From NCBI GenBank assembly GCA_009910795.1, contig VMEE01000083.1:124001-188000 (forward strand): 64,000 nucleotides of DNA, given 5' to 3'. Shown here in pieces: positions 26,873 to 35,898 of this stretch. How positions within the stretch are numbered: position 1 is the first letter of the stretch; every line of letters starts with the position of its first letter. The notes beneath the pieces were generated by a model. It made no database searches. It was given only the letters and a program-made list of their open reading frames with translations, and was not told the origin of the DNA. The DNA comes from Dehalobacter sp. CP. GTDB lineage: Bacteria > Bacillota_B > Desulfitobacteriia > Desulfitobacteriales > Syntrophobotulaceae. A program made the translations under genes and the position numbers.

Positions 26873-26903
26873 TTGACTCGACCCTTAGAGTGGGGTTTAT
26901 AAT
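26873..26903 (+). promoter_or_regulatory. MerR-type promoter with 19-bp spacer and central dyad
   Basis: TTGACT (26873-26878), exactly 19 bases, TATAAT (26898-26903). The spacer contains the dyad ACCC-TTAGAGTG-GGGT. An over-long spacer with a dyad between the boxes is the hallmark of promoters twisted open by MerR-family activators. The gene immediately downstream is a MerR regulator, so autoregulation is likely. Confidence 0.8.
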
Positions 26904-26924
26904 GAGTGCGAAGGTGGGATGGCG

Positions 26925-27734
26925 GTGAAGAATCGAATAAAAATTGGCGATTTTGTTAAATTAACTGGAAGTACATTAAAAACAATTATCTATTACCATA
27001 AGATTGGTTTACTGCAAGAACCCGAACGCTCACAGGGAGGATACCGCTTATACGGGCCGGAAGAGCTAACTCGTATGCAATTAATCAATCACTTGAAATC
27101 CCTCGGGCTGGATCTGAAACGTATTAAAGAAGTATTAGGTGATATACACTACAACAAGACATTGCGGGAAGTCTTACAATCCTTACAAATTGATCTGCTA
27201 AACGAGAAGAAAAGCCTTGAGGAACGAATAGCAAAAATCGAATTATTGCTGAGTGAAGACAAAGTACGACTAGATGAGGATATTTATGATTCCCCTTCTT
27301 TTCAAATGATCACTGAGATATTAAAACCGGAGCAAATTGAAAACTATGCGCGAACCTGCCCGGAACTCTTCGATCAACAACGAAAATTGTTTGGCATTTT
27401 GGATGATTTCCAGTGGGGAGAGGACTACCAGGAAACTTTTCGAGCATTGGCCGGATATTTCCAAGATCACCCTGAGCAATATCAGATTTCTTTGGATTAT
27501 GGGGTGCGTCTGTCCAACCTTTCCCAACTATCCGAAGATGATCCAGAGATTGAAATTCTAGCTCGGGAATCTGTAGAATTTATTAAAAGTATACCTCAGT
27601 TGAGAAAGATGTTATGCAACCAGTCAGGTATAAAGAAACCCCTTGAAAGCTTATACAATGATATGGTAGCCAACGTTATTTCACCGGCTCGGATGAAACA
27701 TAGGCAACTCTTCCAAAAATATCTTAACTCATAA
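26925..27734 (+). CDS. MerR-family transcription regulator
   Basis: 269 aa. GTG 26925 is preferred over ATG 26919 because AAGGTGG lies 7 bases before the GTG but overlaps too closely with the ATG. The N-terminal 70 residues are the MerR winged helix (IGDFVKLTGSTLKTIIYYHKIGLL ... GGYRLYGPEEL), followed by the dimer helix. The C-terminal 150 residues are helical, without cysteines arranged for metal binding, so the ligand is probably organic or unknown. Its promoter has a MerR-type spacer. The next gene, an ICMT-like methyltransferase, may be a target. Confidence 0.88.
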   Translation: MKNRIKIGDFVKLTGSTLKTIIYYHKIGLLQEPERSQGGYRLYGPEELTRMQLINHLKSLGLDLKRIKEVLGDIHYNKTLREVLQSLQIDLLNEKKSLEERIAKIELLLSEDKVRLDEDIYDSPSFQMITEILKPEQIENYARTCPELFDQQRKLFGILDDFQWGEDYQETFRALAGYFQDHPEQYQISLDYGVRLSNLSQLSEDDPEIEILARESVEFIKSIPQLRKMLCNQSGIKKPLESLYNDMVANVISPARMKHRQLFQKYLNS

Positions 27735-27823
27735 TTTTTTATTACAACATTACTTCTGAAAAGTTTTGTTCCATGGTCATAAAAAGTCATTAGTCATTAT
27801 TGCTAAGATTGGAGGCGATTTCA

Positions 27824-28498
27824 GTGGAAGAGAATACTAAACTGTCAAAGCGAAAAGCCTATCTTTTTCCGATAATAATAATGATTGTGATGGGCGTCAT
27901 CATATTTCTTCCAGCCGGTTCTTTTTGGTTTTGGCAGGCATGGATATGGTGGTTGGGCTTATCTGTACTGATGATTTTTACAACAGCTTTTTTCTTGAAG
28001 AAAAGTCCTGAATTACTAGCAAGAAGAATGAAGTTTAACGAAAAAGAGATAACTCGGAAACCCCCTGCCATCCTAAATTTGTATTTTCTCGGATTCATAA
28101 TTCCCGGTTTTGATTTTCGTTTTCATTGGTCGTCTGTGCCTTTATGGATTATTATCACATCGAATGCTATTGTTTTTTTAGGCTATATATTTATTATCCT
28201 TGTCTTTAAAGAAAACAGTTTTGCTTCAACTGTCATCCAGGTCGAGCAAAAACAACAGGTTATAACAACAGGCCCCTATGCCATTGTTCGTCATCCGATG
28301 TACTTAGGAATGTTATTAATGTCGCTTTTTTCTCCTCTGGCTTTAGGCTCTTACTGGGCAATAATACCTTCACTCATGATAATACCATCATTAATACTAA
28401 GGATAAAAAGCGAAGAGGAAGTACTACTAAAGAGCTTACCGGGGTACAACGATTATTGTTTAAAGACATGTTACCGTTTGATTCCGTCAATCTGGTAA
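27824..28498 (+). CDS. Isoprenylcysteine carboxyl methyltransferase-like membrane protein
   Basis: 224 aa from GTG 27824, with GGAGG 8 bases upstream. It has five or six membrane helices and the hallmark C-terminal motif GPYAIVRHPMYLG with the SAM-binding region RIKSEEEVL...Y. Members of this ICMT/PEMT-like group methylate carboxyl, amine or phospholipid groups at the membrane. The bacterial substrate is unknown. It lies 89 bases after the MerR gene on the same strand. Confidence 0.8.
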   Translation: MEENTKLSKRKAYLFPIIIMIVMGVIIFLPAGSFWFWQAWIWWLGLSVLMIFTTAFFLKKSPELLARRMKFNEKEITRKPPAILNLYFLGFIIPGFDFRFHWSSVPLWIIITSNAIVFLGYIFIILVFKENSFASTVIQVEQKQQVITTGPYAIVRHPMYLGMLLMSLFSPLALGSYWAIIPSLMIIPSLILRIKSEEEVLLKSLPGYNDYCLKTCYRLIPSIW

Positions 28499-28563
28499 TT
28501 AGTTTGAAATTAAGGCATGATGACATTTGTCATAAATAATAGATTTAAGGAGCTGACACTGGC

Positions 28564-28878
28564 ATGTTTGAAAGACTGGTTGAAGCAAAAATTCAAGAAG
28601 CCATTAGAAACGGCGAATTTGATAACCTTCCTTTGGGCAAACCCATTAATCTGGATGACTGGGCAAGTCTTCCAGAGGATATGCGTGCTGGATATATGTT
28701 GTTAAAGAATGCAGGATACGCACCAGAAGAAGTGCATCTGTTAAAAGACATCGGAGAATTACGTGAGCAGTTAGCCGGAAATAATAGCCAAGACGAGAAA
28801 GCAATTATCATTAAAAAGCTCAGAGAGACAGAATTAAAATACAATTTATTAAAGGAACTAAGAACCCGAAGAAAATAA
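28564..28878 (+). CDS. DUF1992 (DnaJC28-like) protein
   Basis: 104 aa; ATG 28564 follows AAGGAGC. Residues 1-65 match the DUF1992 pattern: LVEAKIQEAIRNGEFDNLPL, GKPINLDDW, PEDMRAGYMLLKNAGYAPEEV. The last 35 residues are a charged helix. The family is widespread, small and of unknown function, named from a conserved part of the human protein DNAJC28. Located 65 bases after the ICMT-like gene. Confidence 0.85.
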   Translation: MFERLVEAKIQEAIRNGEFDNLPLGKPINLDDWASLPEDMRAGYMLLKNAGYAPEEVHLLKDIGELREQLAGNNSQDEKAIIIKKLRETELKYNLLKELRTRRK

Positions 28879-29135
28879 TTAGTTTTGGTTTCAAAATTTT
28901 GTGAAGAAGAAGGGGCGCTGTGCTATCTTTCACCCGGGTTACTTCATGACATATGCTATGTGTTGCAGATTTCATAAGACTAATCAACTAATTTTAGACC
29001 GTAAGGCCAAGGGGCGGCCGTCCGTGGCCGACTCGGCTTCGTATTTTATGAGCATACTTTTTTAGGTTGATTTCATCCCTCTTTTTCAGGTAAAATATAA
29101 TGAAATAATCAACTTGAGGATGGAGATATAGTATT

Positions 29136-30305
29136 ATGCGTATGATATTTGCAGACCGGATGAACAGACTGGGCAGTGAGACGGCTTTTGAAATGCTGGC
29201 GAAGGCTAAGGTTTTAGAAGCGCAGGGAAGGGAAATTGTTCACCTTGAGATTGGTGAACCGGATTTTCCGACGTTGCCCAATATTATAGAAAAAGGGATG
29301 GAATGCATGCGGGCGGGCATGACGAAATACACACCTTCTTCGGGCTTGCTGGAGGCAAGACAGGCGGTTGCGGATTATGCGGGTAAAAAAAGAGGCTACG
29401 AGATTGACCCCGAGGAAGTAGTCATGACAGCGGGCGGCAAGCCGATTATGTTTTACGCCATTTTGGCTACGGTTAACCCCGGAGATGAGGTCATTTATCC
29501 GAATCCGGGTTTCCCGATTTATGAATCCGTTATTAAGTTCGTTGGCGGGGTACCGATACCGATCCCGCTGCGTGAAGAGAATGAGTTCAGAATGGATATC
29601 CAGGAATTCAAATCCCTCGTGACAGACAAAACAAGAATGGTGATTATCAACTCGCCGCAAAACCCAACCGGCGGGATGCTGACGAAAGAAGACTATCAGG
29701 AAATCGCCGATTTTTTGGCCGACCGCAATATTGTGATTCTCTCGGATGAGATTTATGAAAATGTCGTCTATGAAGAGCCGTCATTCTCGATCTCTTCGCT
29801 GCCGCATATGAGAGAAAAAACAATCATACTGAACGGATTCTCGAAGACCTATGCGATGACCGGCTGGCGCGCCGGGTACGGCATCATGCCGAAGGAAGCC
29901 GCCCAGCAAATTGGCAAGCTCGTTGTGAACAGTACTTCCTGTCTGGCAGGTTTTACACAGATGGCTTGTATTGAGGCCCTGACAGGACCGCAGGATGAAG
30001 TCTTGAGAAGAGCAGAGCAATTCAGAATCAGAAGGGACCGGATCGTTGACGGACTGAATGCCATCAGTGGGGTTACCTGTCTGAAACCACGCGGTGCCTT
30101 TTACGTGTTTCCGAATATCAAAGCTTTTGGAAAAACCAGCAAGGAGATGGCCGAGTACCTGTTAAACGAAGCAGGTGTTGCGACCCTCTGGGGCAGTTCG
30201 TTCGGGGAATACGGCGAAGGATATCTGAGGATTTCCTATGCGAATTCCCTGGAGAATCTTGAAAAAGCTGTAAGCCAAATTGATACTGCTCTGAGGAAGT
30301 TATAG
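29136..30305 (+). CDS. Class I/II pyridoxal-phosphate aminotransferase
   Basis: 389 aa. The PLP-lysine motif is GFSKTYAMTGWRAGY, and NSPQNPTGG, LSDEIYENV and the C-terminal substrate arginine region YLRISYA are clear. The N-terminus VHLEIGEPDFPT is typical of the aspartate aminotransferase subgroup I-gamma. It probably uses glutamate/2-oxoglutarate with an aspartate, alanine or aromatic substrate; specificity cannot be set from sequence. The start ATG 29136 has GGAG 11 bases upstream; ATG 29142 is also possible. It appears to be a single-gene transcript, ended by a 10-bp hairpin. Confidence 0.9.
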   Translation: MRMIFADRMNRLGSETAFEMLAKAKVLEAQGREIVHLEIGEPDFPTLPNIIEKGMECMRAGMTKYTPSSGLLEARQAVADYAGKKRGYEIDPEEVVMTAGGKPIMFYAILATVNPGDEVIYPNPGFPIYESVIKFVGGVPIPIPLREENEFRMDIQEFKSLVTDKTRMVIINSPQNPTGGMLTKEDYQEIADFLADRNIVILSDEIYENVVYEEPSFSISSLPHMREKTIILNGFSKTYAMTGWRAGYGIMPKEAAQQIGKLVVNSTSCLAGFTQMACIEALTGPQDEVLRRAEQFRIRRDRIVDGLNAISGVTCLKPRGAFYVFPNIKAFGKTSKEMAEYLLNEAGVATLWGSSFGEYGEGYLRISYANSLENLEKAVSQIDTALRKL

Positions 30306-30334
30306 TTGATGTTGCTCTGAAAAAGTTATTATAG
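30281..30334 (+). repeat. Imperfect 26-28-base direct repeat at the aminotransferase 3' end
   Basis: The last codons of the aminotransferase plus its stop (30281-30305) are repeated with few changes at 30307-30334, sharing TGCTCTGA and AAGTTAT. Translated in register the second copy would read DVALKKLL, close to DTALRKL. This looks like a small tandem duplication of the gene end. Confidence 0.7.
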
Positions 30335-30350
30335 ATATTTTGAAACAATC

Positions 30351-30380
30351 AACGGTGCAGTATGAGGCTGCACCGTTAGT
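30351..30380 (+). terminator. Hairpin terminator after the aminotransferase
   Basis: AACGGTGCAG (30351-30360) and CTGCACCGTT (30368-30377) form a perfect 10-bp stem with a 7-base loop. The U tract after it is poor (AGTTTGG), so efficiency is uncertain. The rest of the 450-base gap to the hydrogenase (30381-30560) shows no gene. Confidence 0.65.
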
Positions 30381-30561
30381 TTGGTTCGCCCTGTATTTCA
30401 GGTAACTGAAGAGAAGAGCATGAAATAGCATAGTAAAGCATACGGAAGGATCCAGAAGATAGCAGAGAGATTCCAAGGGATATATCGGAGCACAAAGAGC
30501 CAGAAAATTCAGAATAATTTAATATATTCTCAAAAAAGTTTAGGAAATTGTTGCAATATTG

Positions 30562-30590
30562 TTGAAATTATCGAAGCAAGTCCTTATACT
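30562..30590 (+). promoter_or_regulatory. Promoter of the ech hydrogenase operon
   Basis: TTGAAA (30562-30567), 17-base spacer, TATACT (30585-30590). It predicts a leader of about 160 bases before echA. No other good promoter was seen in the gap. Confidence 0.65.
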
Positions 30591-30759
30591 AAATACTAAA
30601 CTTGGTTTGAAATGAGTATGAAACCATATTTTATATTATTTGGAAAGGGGGACATAATAATTTGCAGAAAGCAGAATAAGAACTGGGCACCTTATTTTGC
30701 TATCAAGTTCATGATTGAGGTTAATAAATGATTTAATAATTGAGGGGAAAGAGGACACT

Positions 30760-32652
30760 ATGAACACAGTGCTATTTCTTGTTTTGTTTCCAATTGTTGT
30801 TGCACTGCTTTTGCTTATCCTGCCGCAGCCGGCTGTACGGAAAGGCATTGTGGTGCTGTCAACAATCATTCTGACTGTAGCATCAGTATATCTGGTTGTT
30901 CAGTATTTTAACACAGGGACAGTATTTTTTAATCTGGATAATCAATATATTGATCTTGGAATATTCGCTGTTGAGATCATTCTTGCAGTCATTGTCATTG
31001 GGATTTCGCTGAAATACAAACAGTATCTGGCTGGGCTTTTGATGTTGACCAGTGCTGCAATTATGATATGGTTTGAAGGTTCTTATGGAGAAGAGATCCA
31101 GACATCGTATAATTTATTTGTTGATAATCTCTCTCTGATCATGACACTGATCATTGGTATCATCAGTAGTTTGATAGCCGTATTTGCTATCGGCTATATG
31201 AAGGATTATCATCATCATCACAAGGAAATTAAAGACAGAACCCCATTTTTCTTTTTCGTTATTTTTGTCTTTCTAGGAGCGATGTATGGGGTTGTTTTTG
31301 CCAACAATCTGATGTGGCTTTATTTCTTTTGGGAAATCACCACATTCAGTTCATTCTTCCTGATTGGCTACAGCCGCGAAGAAATTGCGGTTAAGAATGC
31401 GTTCAGGGCTTTAAACATGAACCTGCTTGGCGGACTTGGTTTTTCCATCGCCATTGTCTACCTATTTATCAATGCGCATACGATTGAGCTGAACATGCTG
31501 CCGGAGCTTGCGTCTACCGTAGTGCTTCTGCCGACAGCTTTACTTGCGTTTGCCGGGTTAACGAAGGCTGCCCAGATGCCGTTTTCTTCCTGGCTGCTTG
31601 GAGCGATGGTTGCGCCGACCCCTGTTTCCGCACTGCTCCATTCCAGTACCATGATTAAAGCCGGCGTGTACTTAATCATCAGACTTTCACCGGTTTTTGC
31701 TTTTGTTGACGGCGGTTCAATGGTCGGACTGTTTGTCGCGATGGTTGGAGCGGTGACATTTGTCCTGACATCCTTTATGGCCATCTCCCAGTCGGATGCT
31801 AAACGTGTACTCGCGTATTCGACGATCTCCAATCTTGGACTGATTATTGTTTGCGCGGGCATTGGGACCTATCAATTGATGTGGGCTGCGATCATGCTTG
31901 TGATCTTCCATGCGATTGCCAAGTCTTTGCTGTTCCTGTCTGTAGGTACAGTCGAGCATAACATCGGTGACCGTATCATCGAGTCCATGGACGGACTGAT
32001 TACCAAAATGCCGAAGATTGCGATTGGAATGGTCATCGGGATTGCGGGAATGTTTCTTGCTCCGTTCGGTATGCTGATCAGTAAGTGGGCAGCGCTCGAA
32101 GGGCTGGTTACAGCAAATCCGGTACTCACGGTATTTGTGGCCTTTGGAAGTGCCGCAACCTTATTCTTCTGGACAAAGTGGCTTGGTAAGCTTTTGATGG
32201 TGAAAGAAAGACCGCTGGAATTCCAGTCAAAGGTCCCAGGGACAGAACGCTTCACGCTGACTGCGCTTGCTATTTTGACAGTTGGGGTTTGTCTGCTGTT
32301 CCCGCTCATCTCGAAATATTCTCTGGAGCCGTTTATTGCGTCCATCTATAATCAGACCTACCTGCTTGATCAGGGTAATGTTATTATCTTGCTGATTATG
32401 GTTGGCCTGATGGTGGTTCTGCCTGTTGGTCTGTCGCTCACTCACAAGAATGTTCAGTATAAGCCGCAATACCTGGCGGGACTCAATACTCCCGAAAAAG
32501 AGAAGTTTTATGGTTCTCTGGGTCTTACAAGAGAAATAACGATGAGGAGTTTCTATCTGGAAAATATTTTCGGTGAGAGCAAACTGTTTAAACTTGGTGT
32601 TGTAATCAGTATTGTTCTAATCATCATAATGTTTGGGGTGGGGATCATATGA
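30760..32652 (+). CDS. echA: Ech-type hydrogenase membrane subunit A (NuoL/MrpA-like)
   Basis: 630 aa from ATG 30760; GAGGGGAAAGAGG lies upstream and the longer in-frame TTG start lacks a site. About 16 membrane helices. It carries the antiporter-like core: LTKAAQMPFSSWLLGAMVAPTPVSALLHSS with Lys and Pro/His residues of the Mrp/NuoL family. This subunit is the proposed ion pump of group 4 [NiFe] hydrogenases, driven by electron transfer from ferredoxin to protons. It heads a tightly packed operon; its stop overlaps the next ATG (ATGA). Confidence 0.93.
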   Translation: MNTVLFLVLFPIVVALLLLILPQPAVRKGIVVLSTIILTVASVYLVVQYFNTGTVFFNLDNQYIDLGIFAVEIILAVIVIGISLKYKQYLAGLLMLTSAAIMIWFEGSYGEEIQTSYNLFVDNLSLIMTLIIGIISSLIAVFAIGYMKDYHHHHKEIKDRTPFFFFVIFVFLGAMYGVVFANNLMWLYFFWEITTFSSFFLIGYSREEIAVKNAFRALNMNLLGGLGFSIAIVYLFINAHTIELNMLPELASTVVLLPTALLAFAGLTKAAQMPFSSWLLGAMVAPTPVSALLHSSTMIKAGVYLIIRLSPVFAFVDGGSMVGLFVAMVGAVTFVLTSFMAISQSDAKRVLAYSTISNLGLIIVCAGIGTYQLMWAAIMLVIFHAIAKSLLFLSVGTVEHNIGDRIIESMDGLITKMPKIAIGMVIGIAGMFLAPFGMLISKWAALEGLVTANPVLTVFVAFGSAATLFFWTKWLGKLLMVKERPLEFQSKVPGTERFTLTALAILTVGVCLLFPLISKYSLEPFIASIYNQTYLLDQGNVIILLIMVGLMVVLPVGLSLTHKNVQYKPQYLAGLNTPEKEKFYGSLGLTREITMRSFYLENIFGESKLFKLGVVISIVLIIIMFGVGII

Positions 32653-33506
32653 GTGGAAATTATGCATGGTTAATGGTCATTCTCTATATCATTCTGGCCC
32701 CGTTCATCGGTGGTTTGATTGCCGGGGTGGACCGCAGGATATCTGCCAGGATGCAGAGCAGATACGGTCCGCCGATTCTGCAGCCTTTCTATGATATTTT
32801 TAAATTGATGAACAAAAGCAGTATTGCGGTAAATCCGCAGCAGAGGCTGTACATCATCTGTTTCATTGTTTTTGTAATTATCTCCGGAGCGATATTCTTT
32901 GGCGGCGGAGACTTGCTGCTGGCGATTTTCGCTTTGACGCTGGCCAGTATCTTCCTGATCATTGCGGCCTACTCTACTTTTTCGCCGTACGCCTATATCG
33001 GTGCAGAGAGAGAAATGCTGCAGATCATGGCCTATGAGCCGATGGTCATTTTAACGACTGTAGGAATGTACATGGTGACGAAAAGTTTTAATGTTTGGGA
33101 CATCGCAATGTATGACCAACCGCTGCTTTACAGTCTGCCAGGTATTTTTCTTGGATTCCTGTTTATCCTAACCATTAAATTCCGTAAATCACCTTTTGAT
33201 ATATCGATGTCTCATCATGCGCACCAAGAGATTGTCCGCGGGATTATCACGGAATTTTCCGGGACGGATCTGGCGCTGATCGAGATTGCCCACTGGTATG
33301 AAAATGTCTTCCTGTTGGGTATTGTCTGTCTGTTCTTTGCGTCGAGCCCGATCATTGCGTTGATCCTGGCGATCGTCGTCTATTTCCTGGAGATATGGAT
33401 TGATAACAACTATTCCCGTCTTAAATGGCAGTCCGTGCTCGGAAGCGCCTGGATCGTTGCACTTGTGCTCGGCGTAGGCAACATCGCGTACCTAGCCCTT
33501 AGATGA
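32649..33506 (+). CDS. echB: Ech-type hydrogenase membrane subunit B (NuoH-like)
   Basis: 285 aa with eight membrane helices. It has NuoH/EchB features: GVDRRISARMQSRYGPPILQP in pattern, YSTFSPYAYIGAEREMLQIM and FRKSPFDISMSHHAHQEI, the conserved loop facing the hydrogenase small subunit. It anchors the peripheral arm and links electron transfer to ion movement. It overlaps echA by four bases. The gap to echC is 63 bases. Confidence 0.94.
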   Translation: MSGNYAWLMVILYIILAPFIGGLIAGVDRRISARMQSRYGPPILQPFYDIFKLMNKSSIAVNPQQRLYIICFIVFVIISGAIFFGGGDLLLAIFALTLASIFLIIAAYSTFSPYAYIGAEREMLQIMAYEPMVILTTVGMYMVTKSFNVWDIAMYDQPLLYSLPGIFLGFLFILTIKFRKSPFDISMSHHAHQEIVRGIITEFSGTDLALIEIAHWYENVFLLGIVCLFFASSPIIALILAIVVYFLEIWIDNNYSRLKWQSVLGSAWIVALVLGVGNIAYLALR

Positions 33507-33569
33507 TACTGCTGGCTGGCCTAATGCCGCAGACCAACCCCCGATTAATAAGGATTGGAGTGAAATAAT

Positions 33570-34007
33570 TTGTCATACTTGCCGAAGTCTCCTTGGCTGG
33601 TCCATTACGACGCCTCCAGCTGCAACGGCTGTGACATCGAAGTACTGGCTTGTCTGACGCCTTTATATGATGTCGAGCGTTTTGGCGTTCTGAATATTGG
33701 CAATCCAAAGCATGCCGATATTTTCGTCGTGACAGGATCTGTCAATGAACAAAATAAAGCGGTTATTAAAAACATTTATGACCAGATGGCTGATCCGAAA
33801 GTCGTTGTGGCGATCGGAGCCTGTGCCACTTCCGGAGGAATCTTCCGCGAATGCTACAATGTCCAGGGCGGAATCGATAACGTCATTCCGGTAGACGTGT
33901 ATGTCCCTGGGTGTGCTGCCAGACCTGAAGCAATCATTGATGGTGTCGTTCAGGCATTGGGAGTTCTTGAGGAAAAATATCAGAACTTGGGGAAGGTGGC
34001 AAAATAG
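33570..34007 (+). CDS. echC: Ech-type hydrogenase small subunit (NuoB-like)
   Basis: 145 aa from TTG 33570 with GGAGTGA 8 bases upstream. Cys18, Cys21 (SCNGCDIE), Cys85 (GACATSGG) and Cys115 (PGCAARPE) are the four ligands of the single proximal [4Fe-4S] cluster expected in group 4 hydrogenases. It lacks the extra clusters and the Tat signal of uptake hydrogenases. It hands electrons to the NiFe site of EchE. Confidence 0.95.
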   Translation: MSYLPKSPWLVHYDASSCNGCDIEVLACLTPLYDVERFGVLNIGNPKHADIFVVTGSVNEQNKAVIKNIYDQMADPKVVVAIGACATSGGIFRECYNVQGGIDNVIPVDVYVPGCAARPEAIIDGVVQALGVLEEKYQNLGKVAK

Positions 34008-34370
34008 ATGACGGAACGTATCATTAATCCGGTTATAGCTGAAGAGCTTGTTGACTGTGCGAAGCAGTATCTGCAGAAGGGGTATCGCCTGATCCAAATC
34101 TGCTGCACCAAAACGCCATCGGAAATGTATCTGCTTTATTCATTTGAAAAGCTGGACTTGACTATGGAAAATCTGAGATTGGATGTCCAGTCTGGCGATA
34201 CCATTCCGAGTATCAGTGATGTGTATTTTGCCGCGTTTCTTTATGAAAACGAGATTCATGATCTCTATGGTATAAATGTCAGCGGAATGGCGGTTGATTT
34301 TCAGGGCACATTTTATGAGACGGCAGTTAAACAACCTTTCAACATAACTGCCGCAGATATGAAAGAATAG
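34008..34370 (+). CDS. echD: Ech-type hydrogenase subunit D (NuoC-like)
   Basis: 120 aa; its ATG follows the echC stop with no gap. The C-terminal half carries the NuoC-like signature FLYENEIHDLYGINVSG. It is a structural subunit of the hydrophilic arm, with no cofactor. It corresponds to EchD, a short form of the NuoC fold that is found separately here and is not fused to the large subunit. Confidence 0.9.
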   Translation: MTERIINPVIAEELVDCAKQYLQKGYRLIQICCTKTPSEMYLLYSFEKLDLTMENLRLDVQSGDTIPSISDVYFAAFLYENEIHDLYGINVSGMAVDFQGTFYETAVKQPFNITAADMKE

Positions 34371-34385
34371 GAGAGGGATGGTAAT

Positions 34386-35465
34386 ATGGGTGAGCGAACA
34401 ATAATTCCATTTGGGCCTCAGCATCCGGTACTGCCTGAACCGCTCCATCTCGATCTTATTATGGAAGATGAGAAAGTAGTTGGCGCAGTTCCTTCAATCG
34501 GGTTTGTGCACAGGGGCTTGGAAAAGCTGGTTGAAAAAAGAGATTTTAATGAAATGATTTATGTCATTGAACGTATCTGCGGGATCTGCAGTTTTATTCA
34601 CGGACAGGCCTATGCCCAGACGCTGGAAGGCCTGATGGGCGTGGACATTCCGCCCCGTGCCAAATATCTGCGTACCATCTGGGCGGAACTTTCCAGGGTA
34701 CACAGCCACTTGCTCTGGCTCGGTCTCATGGCCGATGCTTATGGCTTTGAAAGCCTGTTTATGCATTGCTGGCGGATACGGGAGAAAGTACTCGATATTT
34801 TTGAAGAGACCACCGGCGGCAGGGTTATATTTAGTGTATGTAAAATTGGCGGGGTCTGGAAGGATATTGACAACGACACATTGAATAGAATAAAGGTTAT
34901 TGTCAAAGACATCGGGGAGGAAGCCAAAGCGGTGACGGATGTATTTGTACGGGACTATTCCGTTCAGAAGAGAACCAGAGGCATAGGCGTCGTGACTTAT
35001 CAGGAAGCGATCGATCTAGGTGCCGTTGGTCCGACCCTTAGAGGCAGCGGCGTTGTTCAGGATATGCGCACCTTAGGCTATGCCGCTTACGGTGATCTGA
35101 ATTTTGAGCCAATCGTCGAAAAAGACGGCGACTGCTACGCCCGCACCGTGGTTCGGGTGCGTGAAGTATACCAGTCTCTGGATCTCATTCGCCAGTGTAT
35201 TGAGAAAATACCTGACGGCGAGGTGGATATGAAGGTAAAAGGCAATCCGAGCGGAGAATATATTTCACGTATGGAGCAGCCCCGCGGTCAGACTTTCTAC
35301 TACGCCAAAGGCAACGGTACAAAATACTTGGAGAGGTTCAGAGTCAGAACACCAACGTTTGCGAATATCCCGACGCTGCTGAAAATACTGCCAGGCGCAG
35401 ACCTTGCAGATGTTCCGGTGCTGGCATTGACCATCGATCCTTGTATCAGCTGTACGGAAAGGTAG
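34386..35465 (+). CDS. echE: Ech-type [NiFe] hydrogenase large subunit
   Basis: 359 aa. It binds the NiFe site with Cys65/Cys68 (RICGICSFIHG) and Cys353/Cys356 at the C-terminus (DPCISCTER). Also seen: FGPQHPVLPEP and FVHRGLEKL near the start. The protein ends directly after DPCISCTER, so there is no C-terminal extension to be removed by a maturation endopeptidase. This agrees with the absence of a hycI/hyaD-type protease gene among the adjacent hyp genes. It reduces protons to H2 using electrons from ferredoxin, or the reverse. Confidence 0.95.
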   Translation: MGERTIIPFGPQHPVLPEPLHLDLIMEDEKVVGAVPSIGFVHRGLEKLVEKRDFNEMIYVIERICGICSFIHGQAYAQTLEGLMGVDIPPRAKYLRTIWAELSRVHSHLLWLGLMADAYGFESLFMHCWRIREKVLDIFEETTGGRVIFSVCKIGGVWKDIDNDTLNRIKVIVKDIGEEAKAVTDVFVRDYSVQKRTRGIGVVTYQEAIDLGAVGPTLRGSGVVQDMRTLGYAAYGDLNFEPIVEKDGDCYARTVVRVREVYQSLDLIRQCIEKIPDGEVDMKVKGNPSGEYISRMEQPRGQTFYYAKGNGTKYLERFRVRTPTFANIPTLLKILPGADLADVPVLALTIDPCISCTER

Positions 35466-35475
35466 GGAGAGACGC

Positions 35476-35898
35476 ATGGCTTTTAATGTAATTAACAAGA
35501 CAATTATGAAAAGTTTATTCAGCAAACCCGCTACAGCGATGTATCCGGTCATCAAAAATGAGTTTTATCCCAATACGCGCGGCAGCATTGAGATGGCTAA
35601 GATAGAAAATTGCTCGTTCTGCGGCATTTGTTCTAAAAGATGTCCGGCCACAGCTATCGAGGTCAGCAAATCCGATAAAAAGTGGGAGATCGACCGTACC
35701 CGCTGTATTGTTTGCAATTTCTGTGTTCAGGTATGCCCGAAAAACTGCCTGAATACCGAAAGAAGTTATACTGCACCGATGAGAGATAAATCCAGTAAGT
35801 TGTTTACTGCATATGGGCCTGTCGTCCAGGAAGTTCATTCCGCGACAACTGCTCAGGAAAATCATACACAGGTGGGAACAGCAGAAGAAGATGCATGA
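35476..35898 (+). CDS. echF: Ech-type hydrogenase ferredoxin-like subunit
   Basis: 140 aa with two [4Fe-4S] motifs: CSFCGICSKRCP and CIVCNFCVQVCPKNC. It is the entry point for electrons from soluble ferredoxin. The last 35 residues are low-complexity, polar and not needed for cluster binding. The stop overlaps the start of hypA, joining structural and maturation genes in one transcript. Confidence 0.93.
   Translation: MAFNVINKTIMKSLFSKPATAMYPVIKNEFYPNTRGSIEMAKIENCSFCGICSKRCPATAIEVSKSDKKWEIDRTRCIVCNFCVQVCPKNCLNTERSYTAPMRDKSSKLFTAYGPVVQEVHSATTAQENHTQVGTAEEDA

Noticed and set aside
28979..29045. GC-rich inverted repeats (CGGCC...GGCCG) before the aminotransferase
   Set aside because: Only short 5-bp stems; no T run and no known element. 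Possibly chance or a remnant.
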